From Sanderia malayensis (lineage: Eukaryota > Cnidaria > Scyphozoa > Semaeostomeae > Pelagiidae): a DNA stretch of 64,000 bases. The stretch covers positions 1,984,001 through 2,048,000 of the forward strand of contig RQOL01000466.1 of the NCBI GenBank assembly GCA_013076295.1, given 5' to 3'. The number at the start of each line of letters is the position of its first letter. The first letter of the stretch is position 1. The position numbers and the translations under genes are program-made. The notes beneath the pieces were generated by a model. That model saw nothing but the letters and a program-made list of their open reading frames with translations, did no database searches and was not told the DNA's origin. Positions 23,101 through 35,400 of this stretch are shown here, one piece after another.

Positions 23101-26100
23101 TCACCTTTAGGTCAAGAAGTACTGCCTGGAATGACAGCTTTAGAACAGCAGTAGATAAAACGCCTGTTTTTTATACCACTGCTGCTGATAACGGTATGGA
23201 TGATTGTGCCTGTATTAGGGAGAGGGCTGCTTGAGTGTCCCTATTTTAGGGAGAGGGCTGCTTGAATGTCCCTATTTTAGGGAGGGGGCTGGTTGATTGG
23301 CATTTTTCTCTTTTTGCTTTCCATGTGCCAACACTAAAGTTGAACTCAAATGATAGAATAACCTGTATTGTGTTTCATTTACATCTTAGTTTATAAAAAG
23401 AAGCAAGAGGATGAATCGCCGGATTCGACCATCCCGATTACATTAACAAGCAATGCTCATTACGAGGCTAACCTCAAGAGCAAGAAAAAGTCCGGGTTTC
23501 TCAAAGGCATCGGGCAATTTCTAAAGTAAGCTCACCGTTGGCTTTATACGAAATAGATATGATTGATTATATTGTAGATTTCAGATGTGATGAGAAATTA
23601 TACAACGTAGGACTACACAATGTAGACGACTACTACTTGTACTAATGTCACTTCTTCTATTAAACCTGGTTAAGTCAGACCTTTCTGGGGTATAAGGATA
23701 TGATACGGTTTAACAAGCACCTGAGTTAACCGAATATCTATTACGAATACTACTGTGCAGGGAAAGTTGAAAATCGGTCCAACTTTATGAAATTAAACTG
23801 ATATTTGTCGATGAAGACATTGCTCTACTTTACTGCTGCTATAACATTATGTTAGTAGATGTTATCTTACTGAATATTGTTTGGTTTTCGTTGCAGAAAA
23901 GGAAAGCAAAGACGACTGTCAGAAAGCAGAGATGAAAATAAACCAGATTCTCAACAACAACAACCACATCAACAGCAACAACCGCAGCACCAACAACCAC
24001 AACAACCACAGCACCAACAACAACAACAACAACCGCTTGATGAAAAGCCCATTGATTTATCTCGCAGACAAAGGCCGCGCAGCTTGAATGAGGAGACGAT
24101 GCGTGCGCAGCGGCAAGAAATGAGCGCGGCGCGATTGAGAGAACAAGAGAAACGTAAGAAAGAGGAGAGATTGGCATTGTTGCAACGTGAATTGCAAAGC
24201 ATGGAGCAAACAGAGCTCATGATCAATGGCGGATACGAAGACTTGGTAATGAAACCGTTGGACAGGACTCCGCGGGCTCAGAAAGCCACAATTGTATCGC
24301 CGGCCAGTTATGGAATGGCTGTGCAGATGGAGCAACGCATACCAAAGAGCAGAAGCGAAGAACGTAAGCCGGACAGAAGTGGCGATGCACAGGTTGCACA
24401 GGAAGAGAAACATCCTGCAGTGACAGTACAGGGTGCTCATATAAGTCAACAGCGCGCGCAGGTGAACGACGCTCGCAAACCACCGCTGCAACACGCAAAA
24501 CCAGCTGCAAATGAAGATCCCAGATTGCAGCAAAGATTTCTACCAACAAACCAGCTGTTTTACTACGGACACCAGTCGCTGCCACGGAAATTTACGATGA
24601 ACCACCAACGAAAATCAAGTGCGCCTGACAAGAATTCGACAGCTTACAGCATCGAGGCGCAAACTGAGATATTTAAAAGGGCAAATCATAATCGAGAGGA
24701 AACGGATTTACGAAACAGCAGTCGAAGCCTTCGAAAAACAATCCAAACTCATCCTGAACAAGGTAATATCACAGTATCGCACGCTGCCAAGGTATGATTA
24801 TTTTAGCATTATTATTATGATTATTATTTAGTGTTATTATGGTTATTGTTATTTAGTGTCATTAGTATTATTATTATTTAGTGTTATTATTATTGTTATC
24901 TTCTGACTTCTTCACTGTTCTTGATTTTAATGTCTTTCGTTTTAGTGGGTTTTAAGGGCTTCTTTATCATATAGTGAATTTTTTTATTATTTTCTTTCTG
25001 TTTTTATTCTTAAGTTTTCTTTTTTTATTCGTGTCTTATTAATGAGACTTCTGAGGTCTGATATTCAGACAGTAATCCTCAGAATGTTCTCACCCCCAGT
25101 GTATTATTTCAGTTCAATGACAACTAGCATAATTGTAGTCTAAAGTTAGGGGGTATCTTCAGTCTATTACTACAACGGAGTAATGTTAGGAATACTTGTA
25201 ATGTTATTATAAAAAGCTCCGTTTTTATTTGGAGGAATTTGAAATTTAGACTTACAGAAAAGGGTGATCAAAGTATGCTGTTAGCAGTTTGTTAAATTAA
25301 AATTATTAACTGTAAAACGTCTGAATATTGACTCAACTCGAGGTATAAATCAAGTTAATTTTGTTATATGTAAATACAGCCAGATATAACTACCATAGCA
25401 TTGTGTCTATGCAGCAATGCAATTTTTACTTGGAGGCATAGACGTTATAAGATAACTATAGGTTCATAAACCACATTTCGAGTTCTGAGATAAAACGGGA
25501 ATTTTTAGGGTATATTATAAGAGTCTTTGATAAATGTGTGGCATACAGGTTTTGAAAAATATTTGTTCATAGCACTGTGTATTTTCGATAAATTTTTCTA
25601 TGCGTTTGAGACTGTCTGCAACTGTGAAGAACTTGGGGAACAATGCTTTCAGCCAGGAAAGCGTGTGTATTTTGCTATACACAATACATTGTGGAGCATG
25701 TTGTGTGTAATGACAATTAGGCAATCCCTCGTAGTTTCGCTCTTGCAATCAATTGTATTTACTTTGTATTTTCCATGCGTCGGGCTAGCATCTGCAAAGG
25801 TATGCAATGCTGGAACGCGAAGCTATTATCAAGTATCTTTGGTTATTGTATTATTGACATTTACTCGTGCAAATACTTGTGTTCTCATTAATGCATATTC
25901 CCCCATGGTGCATTGAGATTCAGCCTGTTTAGCATTTTGTCCTCGTGATTTGCCAAATATGGTCCAGTTTAGTGCCCAGGTCGAAGGGTATAAATGTTCT
26001 GAGCTCTGCCCACGCCGTCCTTTTCGAGTCTGTCAGTTTGGAAGAAGGATGCAGAGTTATTTCTGAGTTTGAAGGCTGAGACGTATTTCTTGACTCGAAG

Positions 26101-26755
26101 ACTCTCTGCTCTCTCCATTTTGTTGCTGAGCATGAAGACACCTCAAAGCTTCAATTAAAAGTCAACTAAAGGATTGTGCTACAATAACATCGTTTCAAGT
26201 TAAACGAATGGCTACTTGAAGTCAAGCCCCGTGCGATGAAAATCATTGGAAGCAAAACAAAATGGAGTATGGCCAACTCCAAAGGGAAGAAATGCAAACA
26301 TCCAGTTCTTCACTTGGCTTTAACGGAGCTGACACCATTGGTTAAATCTCGCAACGAAGGCTAGTAGTTCGATTTTTTGTTACTATCTGCTCGTTTGTTC
26401 TCTGTTTTGTCTTCTGTAGATTTTTCAATAATTGAGCTCCGCCATTTTACTCCTTCGTGATTTTGTGCAAGTTGAAGACATCACAACTTGCAGATTTGTT
26501 GCAACACTGGTTTTAATTATCGGCAATAATATTATCATCAGTCGCATATTTTTACAAATCCTGCTTAATTAATTGTAACCCTTTATTCATTTGCAGGCAT
26601 CGTCTATGAAGAAGCACGCTGTTAAATCATCCATATTGGAGAGAGGAATGGATGTAATCAGCAAAGGAGCAACTCTGAATTCGCCCAACAAGAAGAAACA
26701 AGAGAAGACAACAAATTTATTCATATTTCTGATTTTTTATTCATCAATATATTGA
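15014..26755 (+). CDS. PARD3: Partitioning defective 3 (PAR-3) polarity scaffold, complete
   Basis: Seventeen exons in phase: 15014-15133, 16279-16380, 17161-17631, 17725-18265, 18387-18455, 18554-18693, 18997-19134, 19517-19702, 20132-20438, 21005-21778, 22173-22253, 22361-22444, 22894-22993, 23111-23193, 23390-23525, 23897-24791, 26597-26755. The sum is 4,386 bp, or 1,461 aa. The start MKLTVCYGHVKIIVPCGEG matches the PAR-3 CR1 oligomerisation domain, and exon 2 gives GGILDSDDIIADICDD. Three PDZ domains, an aPKC-binding CR3 motif and a Lys/Glu-rich C-terminal half follow in the family order. PAR-3 forms the PAR-3/PAR-6/aPKC complex at apical junctions. The length is close to other PAR-3 proteins. 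Confidence 0.95.
15134..16278 (+). other. PAR-3 intron 1
   Basis: About 1.1 kb of AT-rich intron. A frame open from 15418 to 15660 shows no family resemblance. No transposon ends recognised. Confidence 0.6.
17881..20275 (+). other. PARD3: Three PDZ domains of PAR-3
   Basis: PDZ1 lies within exon 4 (about 17881-18110; GLIVHEVKRINAGRQG, ADRITEVNGVNLRG). PDZ2 spans exons 5-7 (about 18437-19090; NGLGFTITSRDV, KNILVNGAAIQDGRLQIGDQ). PDZ3 spans exons 8-9 (about 19568-20275; AGLGISVKGK, GIYIKSIIHGGAA, DGRLRPDDRIL). The carboxylate-binding loops of PDZ2 and PDZ3 keep the GLGF/GLGI core. In PDZ2, INDIVVSG replaces the usual IEVNGVDL. Confidence 0.9.
19178..19260 (-). repeat. tRNA-derived SINE-like fragment
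   Basis: On the minus strand a box A-like word (TGGCGAAGAGGGTAAG) and a box B word (GAGTTCGAGCCC) are spaced as in a tRNA head, but no cloverleaf closes. It lies in a PAR-3 intron. A second box B (GCGGTTCGATTCCCC) follows on the plus strand at about 19317, with a related sequence at about 20848-20905. Confidence 0.45.
20597..20733. mobile_element. Possible small MITE in a PAR-3 intron
   Basis: Imperfect inverted ends: ATACCGTAGTTTTCTTTTAT...GGCCC on the left and GGGCC...GAAGATATTTACGGTA on the right, enclosing about 100 bp. No clear target duplication was found. Confidence 0.35.
20848..20905 (+). repeat. SINE-like fragment related to 19296-19345
   Basis: Shares the order AAACAAGG...TCTTCTGTTCGATTCCCAG with AAACAGGG...CTGCGGTTCGATTCCCC in the neighbouring PAR-3 intron. 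The box B-like core suggests two copies of one tRNA-derived repeat. Confidence 0.4.
21640..21778 (+). other. PARD3: PAR-3 CR3, aPKC-binding motif
   Basis: The end of exon 10 encodes LPFSRDAFGRLSISERKGRA followed by a KKYKSMED segment. This matches the conserved FGRxSxSE+ block around the aPKC phosphosite, followed by the KSKSMD stretch in other PAR-3 proteins. It supports the identification independently of the PDZ domains. Confidence 0.85.
21831..21935. mobile_element. Hairpin MITE in a PAR-3 intron
   Basis: Twenty-five-bp arms TATACAGAGTTAGACTTCAA... and their reverse complement (one base indel) enclose about 54 bp. TA at both ends is consistent with a Tc1/mariner-type target site. It lies 53 bp after an exon. 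Confidence 0.6.
23208..23295 (+). repeat. Triplicated ~32-bp intronic repeat
   Basis: The word TAGGGAGAGGGCTGCTTGA recurs three times in tandem, the last diverged (TAGGGAGGGGGCTGGTTGA), just after PAR-3 exon 14. Confidence 0.7.
23951..24040 (+). repeat. PARD3: Gln-rich tract coding repeat in PAR-3 exon 16
   Basis: CAA/CAG-rich coding repeat of about 28 residues, mostly Gln with Pro and His (QQQQPHQQQQPQHQQPQQ). It follows the KSGFLKGIGQFLKK basic block. It is probably length-variable between individuals. Confidence 0.85.
24792..26596 (+). other. PAR-3 intron 16
   Basis: A 1.8-kb intron that begins with an ATT-rich microsatellite (about 24796-24900). A 129-codon frame at 25527-25916 shows no recognisable family and is probably chance. 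The donor GCCAAG/gtatga joined to the acceptor at 26596 keeps phase 0. Confidence 0.6.
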
Positions 26756-27524
26756 TCGCTATTGTCTCCTTTATGCGCACGCGTCTTCATTCTAAAGTTT
26801 AAAGATGAAATAAGTAGATATATATTATATATGAAATAAGTGTTATATAGGTAGATATAAGCTAAATTAAATACAATAATTAATATTAGATAAATAGCGG
26901 TAAGTAATTTAAATTATAATATCAAGGTATTGTTACATAATATAGTATAGATATTTACATAATACATGTTTCTTTCCGGAGAAAGAGATGAAGATGAGTA
27001 ACAGAGAAGAAGGCAGGCACAGTGGGAGGAAAGGAAGAGAGAAAGAGAACGGGGGATGAGGAGAGGGGAAGAGAAGGGTGAATGAGGAAGAGAAGAGAGG
27101 GGATGAGAAAAGTGAATGAGGAAGAGAAAAAGAGTGAACGAGGAAAAGGAGATGATGAAAAGAAAAAATGGGATAAGTAGGGAGAGGAAAAATGTGACAC
27201 GCGAAAAATTTATATCCATCCACTCTGTCATGTTTCTTTTTTCACTGGGAGGAATACATCTATATCCCACCCAGTTCTTCGCTTTTCTTGTTCCTAGATT
27301 CCTACCTCCCCTCTCCTGACAGGAAGGGGGAGATGAGATGGCAGGGTGAACAAATTGGGGGGGGGAGTAGAAAGGAAATACAAGAGGGGAGAGTGAAAAG
27401 TGGGCAGGAGAGAAATTATCTAATCTCTCCTCTACTTTTCCCCTCCCCTCTCTATATCTCATCTCGTACCCCCTCCATCCTCTTCACCCTGCCATCTCCT
27501 CTTCCCCCGCCTCTCACTTCTACA
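26756..27524. other. Intergenic region downstream of PAR-3, purine-rich
   Basis: Contains the PAR-3 3' UTR, then a strongly purine-biased strand (about 26985-27190 and 27300-27420; GAGGAAGAGAAAAAGAG-like), turning pyrimidine-rich near 27420-27500. The derived Ser/Phe/Leu or Arg/Glu-rich frames are low-complexity artefacts. Confidence 0.6.
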
Positions 27525-27806
27525 CCCAGGGGGGCACTCAAGACTTTTATACACGGGGACGTCAGTCCGAGAAGTTTACAGAGCCCTAAAAAATATCATA
27601 AAAAATTTCTTTCAGTAACCCAAAAATATAATAAAAAATTGCATGCATTATTTTGTTGCCATGAAATTTCTAATCTTTCACCCAAAAATATCACTTTGTC
27701 TTTCCTAAAATTCCGAACCCAAAAATATCGGCCTTAAGGAAAATAATTGACCCAAAAATATCGGACTAACGTCCCCGTATATAAAAGTCTTGAGTGCCCC
27801 CCTGGG
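27525..27806. mobile_element. MITE with ~38-bp terminal inverted repeats
   Basis: Ends are CCCAGGGGGGCACTCAAGAC...CACGGGGACGT and the reverse complement ACGTCCCCGTAT...GAGTGCCCCCCTGGG. Flanks CTTCTACA (27517-27524) and CTTCTTCA (27807-27814) match at 7 of 8 positions. The interior repeats ACCCAAAAATAT-like words. No coding capacity. Confidence 0.8.
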
Positions 27807-27852
27807 CTTCTTCACTCGAATTTACATTTAAAAGTTAATAAGTGTTTTATAC

Positions 27853-28320
27853 CTATCGAAGAAATGAAGCCAAACTTGTTACTCCAGCTTCTTCTAACCA
27901 TTAAACCATGAACTGAAAAGCAAACAGAATCTGTCAGAACTTTAAACAATTATTCATTACATACCTCACGGAGTTATTAAAAGTAAGCATAATAAAAATA
28001 AATAAACATTAAAAATACCACCACACTTACAGCATTCAAACTGCATCTTTTCAGTTGACAATTCTTGTATCCTTTTGCTATCATTTCCCACTGTGGCTGT
28101 TTAATTTCAGCAAACATTTCTTTTAAACCTAATAAAAAACAACAAGAGTTTACTTTATTATATTTCATAACACAGCTATAACGAGCTATAAAAATAAATG
28201 AACATGAAATATAACATACGGCAATAAAGCTGCATCTTTTCCAGTTGAACCTGTTCACTTCTTTCGTTCCCTTGTGTTCCAACTTCACTGAGCAAATATT
28301 CATCTGTTTCTGTTTTAATT
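27853..28320 (-). ncRNA. Candidate minus-strand spliced exons of unknown nature
   Basis: Three segments have good splice context on the minus strand: 28220-28320 (cttgcag / gtatgt), 28031-28128 (ttattag / gtaagtg) and 27853-27912 (ttttcag / gtataa). The first two are similar in sequence and both can read LK...KRCS..A with equal start phase. No ATG-anchored ORF across them was found. They could be a long non-coding RNA, alternative exons of an unseen gene, or a duplicated relic. Confidence 0.25.
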
Positions 28321-28559
28321 CTGCAAGAAATAAAATTATTCCGGTGTGAGACACTTCGTAACTGCATGTTGGCCTCCATCCGAGCTCTGACAATCACTTT
28401 CTAAAAATGCACGTAAAGAAAACTTCATACCTGCGATACATTGCTCATTTCTTGCAAACATTTTCCAAATGAGATAACTTACACGTTCCCCTCAGAGCTA
28501 GACGAGCCTTTCCATAAATACGAGTAATTAAAAGATTCGTTTTACGTCATCATTGGGGG

Positions 28560-29496
28560 TGTAAATAACTAACCTCAGATTCTTACGAGCTACTAATAGA
28601 AAATAACAACAATTTAAACGAAAATGCACATCAATTTTTCCCAATCAAAGCATTGTAAACAGCAGAATTCAAACTAGTTATATAAAAAGTGCGTGTACCA
28701 ATCAGTCATCTGCAATGGGATCACATGTACAAAACACCCAACAGTGATTGGCTACATCCAGATGACCGAGCGGATTGTTGATGAATGAAATAAAAAAACT
28801 CTTTTCTGCTCATCGAGCAAGGCTCCAGGCCGAATTATCCAGATTCAATTTTAATCGTAAATAAACGAATTGTATAAATTGATACAAAAGTTAATATACA
28901 TCAAAATCTTTTATGATTTAAATCGATATTTATATCATGGGTTACTAATGGTGCTACTGCTACGGAATGTGATTACTAAGATGAATTCACACCACTTGCA
29001 TTTTATCATTTGTAGCGAATCAAATGCAACGAAGGTAACATGGTTACGCATTGTGAGTGAATTGATGGAAAAATGTACAAATTACTTTACCTCCTGGATG
29101 TAGATCGTTTTGCATTACCGAGCAATAGGCCGAATAACTTGATCAGGGGGTAAATACGTCACTAGATTTCAGTAGACTGATAAAATTCAAAGTTGATGCA
29201 ATGGATAAACCCACGAGTAAAGTCAACGTTTTGGAAAATCATTTCCCGACAGCATCACACAATGCCATGTCCATGTTAGAAATAATGTATAAAAATTAAA
29301 ACATAAATTAGACTGTACTCGAAACAAATGATCAAAAATTATTAGAAATTACTGAAATTAATTAATGGCCCTGGGTAAAAAAAAAAATCTATCAAATAGA
29401 TGGTGTAGTGTGCTTACATCGTGTTTATGAATACAAGCAAGCCTCCTTTCCATGTACTTACGCAATAAGTATACAGGAGCCTCTTTCCGATGACAA
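28560..29496. other. Intergenic region downstream of the cubilin gene
   Basis: AT-rich with no gene, RNA or transposon end that I can support. The cubilin 3' UTR should occupy part of it, but I saw no clear minus-strand AATAAA close to the stop. Confidence 0.5.
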
Positions 29497-32400
29497 TTAC
29501 ATGACCTCGTCAAAGAACGCCTTGAATCCACTGTAGAGCACATTTCGTGCAGTACTCTTGAACCGAATGTAAACCTGATTTGACGTTGAGTTGAATTGCG
29601 CAGGAATAAGTGAGCCACAGTATTGTCCAACTAACCCAGATGAAGATAAAGGCCCATTGCGCACCTAAAATTAAAAAAAAATCAAATAAATAGCTGCGTT
29701 GAGTGGTCAAAAGTGCTCAAAACAGGCTCATAATAGCTGGAGACAAGCAGAGACAGCGATTGGAAAATTAGAGCAGTTATGAGAACCAATACTGGATCAG
29801 CAAATACTGTCTCAAAATTGATTGATTAGTAATAAAGGATGAGAAAATACATTATACATAAAAAGATTTACAAACCTCGACAAAATCAGTTGTTAGACAA
29901 GATGCCTGGTAGGGCAAATGGAAATCTTTGAAAGTAAGCTTCACTTTCTTTCCAACGGTCACAGAGATTTTCCATGTGCAATCGTATGTGTCGTTGTAAC
30001 CAGTTGGGTATTTTGGAGAAGTTACGGCACCCATGGTGCTGCTCAAATCACCACCGCAGCCTAAGAGAATCAAGAGAATGAACACTACGCACCTCAACAA
30101 AGAATACAAGAAAGGCAGGTCAAAAGTAGCAGAAAACAGACCTACAGCATGCAAAATCCCCCCTATGTAATGGTAATGCCCATCTTGTTCGAAATTACCA
30201 GTTCAAAACGTGCAGAGTAACTTGAATTTTTATTTTTCTTCTATTTCATAATTCAGCAGGATTAAATCATTAATAAAATAAGATTGATTGGACTTTATTG
30301 GGGTTCGAACTCAGGACCTTTGGGATAAGGTTGTCAATCATATAATGTACTGTGGAAAAAGGGTGGTGGCGGGTAGAATGGCACAGTCAGTAAAGCGCTG
30401 ATCATTACGGTGAGTGGCTTCAATTAGCATGGGTTCAAAGCAAGTAACAGGAGTAAAAAATTAAATACATTCACGCTTTATTACTCCTGAGTATCAGAGC
30501 ATCTGCATGATAATAGATGCTGGATTTTACAGCCATCTAAGACGACCCAAGACCTCACACAAACAGCAAATGGAAGCGTTCAACACTGATTTGAAAATTA
30601 TTCAAGACATGAAAAAATATTCAACACGTTCGCTTACCTCTGTTGGTCGATGTGTACGAGATGGCAAAACCAGATTTCTGTATAGATGCATCAGTTTTGA
30701 AACGCATGTATAGCGTATTACCAGAGCTCATCATACTAGGAGGCGGTACCATTCCGCACCAGCTTCTAGATCCAATCTGAGTTGCAGCTGACGTACTACC
30801 ATCTCTGATGTCCAAGTAGTCGTATTGACAGTTGGCATTGCCCGATCCTTCGATGTCGAAGTCTCTGAAATATAACTGTATCCTGCTGCCGGCTACAACA
30901 GTGATCGTGTAAGTGCATTCGATGCTGAGTGGATGCAATGATGGGTAATTCGGTGAGGTGACGAGTCCGTTGTTCGCTGTGTATGCTCCTCCGCAAACTG
31001 AAATAAATCAACATTGTAAGTTCTTGGTGTATAATGCACTTAAAACAGTTGCGTTCCTTCACCTGGGAATGTGGTGCAGACGCTTGGTGGACTTATACAG
31101 GAGGAAGGGAGAGATGAATGGAGAAGGGACGAGAAACAGTAGAGGGATAACAGAGAAGAAAAGACGGGGAGGAGAAAAGAAGAAATGGAGAGGGAGGAAG
31201 AATCGAGGAAGAGAAGGAAGACAAAGCAGAGATAAATAATAAATAACAAAGAAGGAGAAGGAGGAAGACATTAGTTGTCGCTCAATGTCGATTGAGAAAG
31301 AACTAGTGTTTCCTATCCATCTCACCTCCTTCCTTGTAAGTGGCTGAGAATCCTTTAGCAGCAACAGTAGAGTTCAAAGTGACCCTAATGATATTCGAAT
31401 CACTGATGTAATTCGGTATTTTCATGTTTCCACAGTAGATACGGTTATTCACTGGTGAGCTTCTAGTTGGACCGTTTCTGATTATCAATGAATTGCTGCA
31501 AAATAATAATAATCATAAGCACATGATACAACCATTAATAATAGCAAAATGTCCTACAAACCATTCAGCAGCATGTTGGTAAAACGAATAAAACTACAAA
31601 AAGGTAAATATCACCAACCTTGGGCATTTTCCATTGACGGCTGGAGGCAGTTGGAAATCAGTGAAAGATATTTGAACTTTGTATCCATCTCTAGCGCTGA
31701 TTAGCCACTCGCAACGGGAATTAGGTGGATAGTTGCTGGGATAATTCTGACTTGTTAATACTTTCCCTGTTGAAGTAGCAGTCAGTCGGGCCCCACATCC
31801 TAAAATTTAACAGAAAATTAGTTTAATATATTTTTAAAAAATTTATATATAGTATATAATAAATCTGATTAATTCGTTTTACTTTTACTAGGGTGTGGAT
31901 AAATTAAAATTAGTCAATTACAAAATTCAAAGTCTACCTTGAACAAATTGAAACGAGGCAGCAAATCCAGTTGCATTGATGGTTGCATCTGAATGGAATC
32001 TTATGAATAATGATTGTCCAGTGCTTGTTAAACTTCCAGGGCCTTTGGTTCCACAATATCTATGACATAAACATGATACATGACAATGTTTGCTTGTACT
32101 CAACATTAACGTACATGAGCATGGAAAGATGTATAAGAACATAAAGCATGAAATAAAGAGATTGACAGTAAGATTGTCTTAACTTAAAGATTTCATAATG
32201 CATCGGATGGAGGAAGCAGACAACGACACAGGGGACAACGATGGTGATGAGAGGATGTACAAGATGATGATAGGGTGAATGCACAACTGACATGAAACTA
32301 CTTCTATACAAGCTATGTGCACCAATAAGACAAATTGGCTACAGTACGACACGACAATACGATGTACGTACTACGATGCAGTACGATCCAATACGACAAT

Positions 32401-35400
32401 CACTCTAACATCACTGCTTTGATTGCGCACGATAAAGAAAACAGAATATAGTATTTGGATTCTAGAATGTAAAGCCACTGACCTGCCATACAATGGTGAA
32501 GTGGGATACGGGCCTTCTCGAATCTCAACGAAATCGTAGCACCTGTTTCGCATGGGTTTCTCAAGATTAAACGATGTGAAGGTGATTCTGATTTTCTGCC
32601 CCGCAGGAGCTCTGATTGCCCAGCCACAAGCCTCGTTATGAGAATAATTTCCGCTGGTCTTAGGCATTCTGATAGTACCAGCTGCACTGAAATCACCACC
32701 GCAACCTATAAACGAAAGATTGGCGAATAGCATCAAAAGAAAGATTGGCGAATAGCATCAAAAGAAAGCTCGTTGCTTTTTAAATAAAGTAAAGTAAACA
32801 CCCCGTAAAAGGACCCGGACGCAACCAATTTTTCAAGTACAATAGCTAATCGATTTGTCGATTGTTCTGAGCAGAAACATCAGGCTGGAAGGTTCTTAAT
32901 CCATTCTTATTTATATGCGGGTGCTTACTGTAAAAAGAGCTTTGATGTACTGTGAAGTAAAGTAGATGCTTACTTGGAGGAGCTGAAGAATACGACAGAG
33001 AAAATCCGTCATAGTTAAGAGAGCCATCTGTGACAAAGGTGACATTGAGAGTGTTTCCAGAACTAATGAACGATGGAGGAACAACGGATCCACAGAATCG
33101 TCCTATAACTGGAGCATTGGCTGTGGTACCGTCTCTTATTTCCACGTAATCGTATTGGCATCGAGATGAATATTCCATCCTGAAACTGATAAACTTCACG
33201 CTGACTCTCTGTCCGGCTGGGAATCGAATGAGCCACGTGCACTTTTCGTCGTGGTGATAAGAGCCACTGGGAAGACTGGTAGACGAAATTACACCTGCTG
33301 TGTCTGTAATCGTACCGCCACAAACTGAAAGAAAATGCATTGTGAATGCTTAAAAAAGATATGATAGATTGCATTAGTGAATGTTTGAAGAAGATGATAT
33401 GATAGATTTGAAAAGTGACGTGAAAACTTAAAGGAAAATATAAAAAAGATACGATAATGTAGAAGAGTACAAGTGGATGCAAAAGATGATATGAGAATGT
33501 ATCAGATGACAGGATGTACAAGAGGATATGGACATGTACAAGACGAGATGAGAATGTACAAGATTACAAAAGGGTGTACCAAATACAAAAAGATATAGGT
33601 GTGTACAAGAAATTACAACATTTCCTCATAGATAAAAGAATTGCATTCAGAGAAGGGGATAATAAAATAAACACAATCAACACAATGGATCTCTTACCAG
33701 CTTTGTAAGAAGCCTGGAAGCCATGGTACAAATTAGTGCTGGCATCAGAATGAAATTTCAAATACATCGAATTTGACATTGATGAAACAGGCGCTGGCAG
33801 CCGAGTGCCACAATACTTGCCCAACGAAGGCGAGGTACTATCTGTGCCGTTGCGTATTTGGAGGTAATCACTGCAACCCGAAGATGAGGCAGCTGGTAAT
33901 GAAAATGAGGTAAACGACAGTTCGAGTCGGTAGTGTGAACGAGCTTGAACCTTCCATTCGCAGTCCTTGCTGGGCGGGTAGACAGATGGATACCCAGGTG
34001 AGGAGATCACACCAGTTCTACTTTTAATTGTGCCACCACACTCTGGAAAAAAAACAACAATATTGAGAGTAACTAATGGACCTTGTATTACAGCCTAGAA
34101 AAAGCACCCATTGAGCTACAGTCAACTATGGGTTATACCAAACCGTGAAAAAGTTCAAATTAGGAAGACTCAAAGTCAATAAAAGAATTGGCTTTAAAGC
34201 TTGGCACAATAAGAACCTTAAGGGACCAGATAACCTCATTCAAATTAGTGAAAGCTTGCATTATATTGAAATGTCTTCTGCTGTGAACAGAGTAGCACTC
34301 GATACGATTCTTGGGATATATATGTTCAAAAAATGTTAAATTATCATGCACATTAGATGCGAGTTGGATATTTTAAAACAATAACCCCTCCTTACCTGTG
34401 GTATATGTGAGGTTGAAGCCTTTGAGAGCAGTAGTTGCGTCAGTTCGGAACCGAAGATACAATTTATTCCCGGATGATGTTACAGGCGATGGTATGCTAG
34501 GCCCACATAGTGTGGCAAGCACTGCAGCATTCTGCGTAGCTCCATCTCGTACTTCCAGATAATCGTACTGACACCTGAATGACAATAAGAGACAATGTGA
34601 ATCAGTGAAAATGCAAGGTAGATTGGAACAGAAACGAAATACAAAGATGTGCAAGATACAGGTTTACAAGACGATGCAGGGGTGTAACTGAAGATATACA
34701 TATATTTAACAAGATACAAGGTTATGAAAGACAATTTATGGATTAAGGAATAGGTATGGAGACTTAGAACAAGATGTAAAGTTTTACTGGATGATACATG
34801 GATGAACAAGAAGATATGGTGGTGAACAAGGTGTTAGAATGTATATAACGATGCAAATTTTCAAGATAAAAAATATCTAATATTGATAAAAATCTGGTGT
34901 TTAGATCTTACAAGACGTGCAAGAAAATGAATGAGCATGTAAATATTACGATCTTACTTGGATGCAAGTTCCATGTCGAAGTCGTTGAAGTAAAGCACAA
35001 TGCGACCGGCTGATGGAACATTAATAGTCCATATACATTCAAGGTTATGAAGATGACCGTTTGGATATCCGGGACTGACAATGGTGCCCTTTGTAGCAGT
35101 GTATACACCACCACAACCTACAGATAAACATCATAATATTAGAAATTAGAAACCCTTTAAAAGCGATGGGGGCAAAAGCCAGTTGACATCAGTAATACTT
35201 TTAGCCATAACATTGGGTGTACATTGGGAATGTTGCAAAAGAACACTCGATTACCTATCAGTGTTTGGTTGAAGATCAGTTTGACACCTCGTCCAGAGCC
35301 AGAGGCATCGCTTTTGAAACTCATTACCATACTGTTACCAGTGCTTTTGAATGTGGTGACAGCAGGCAGGGCAGAGCTGCACAGCTTGCTGAGAACTGGA

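Noticed and set aside
23839..24177. Minus-strand Val/Ala-rich frame
   Set aside because: It is the antisense shadow of the PAR-3 Gln-rich tract.
25527..25916. 129-codon plus-strand frame in PAR-3 intron 16
   Set aside because: No domain, no splice context and unremarkable composition; likely chance, though long enough to note.
26914..27462. Minus-strand Ser/Phe/Leu-rich frames
   Set aside because: Low-complexity translation of purine-rich DNA.
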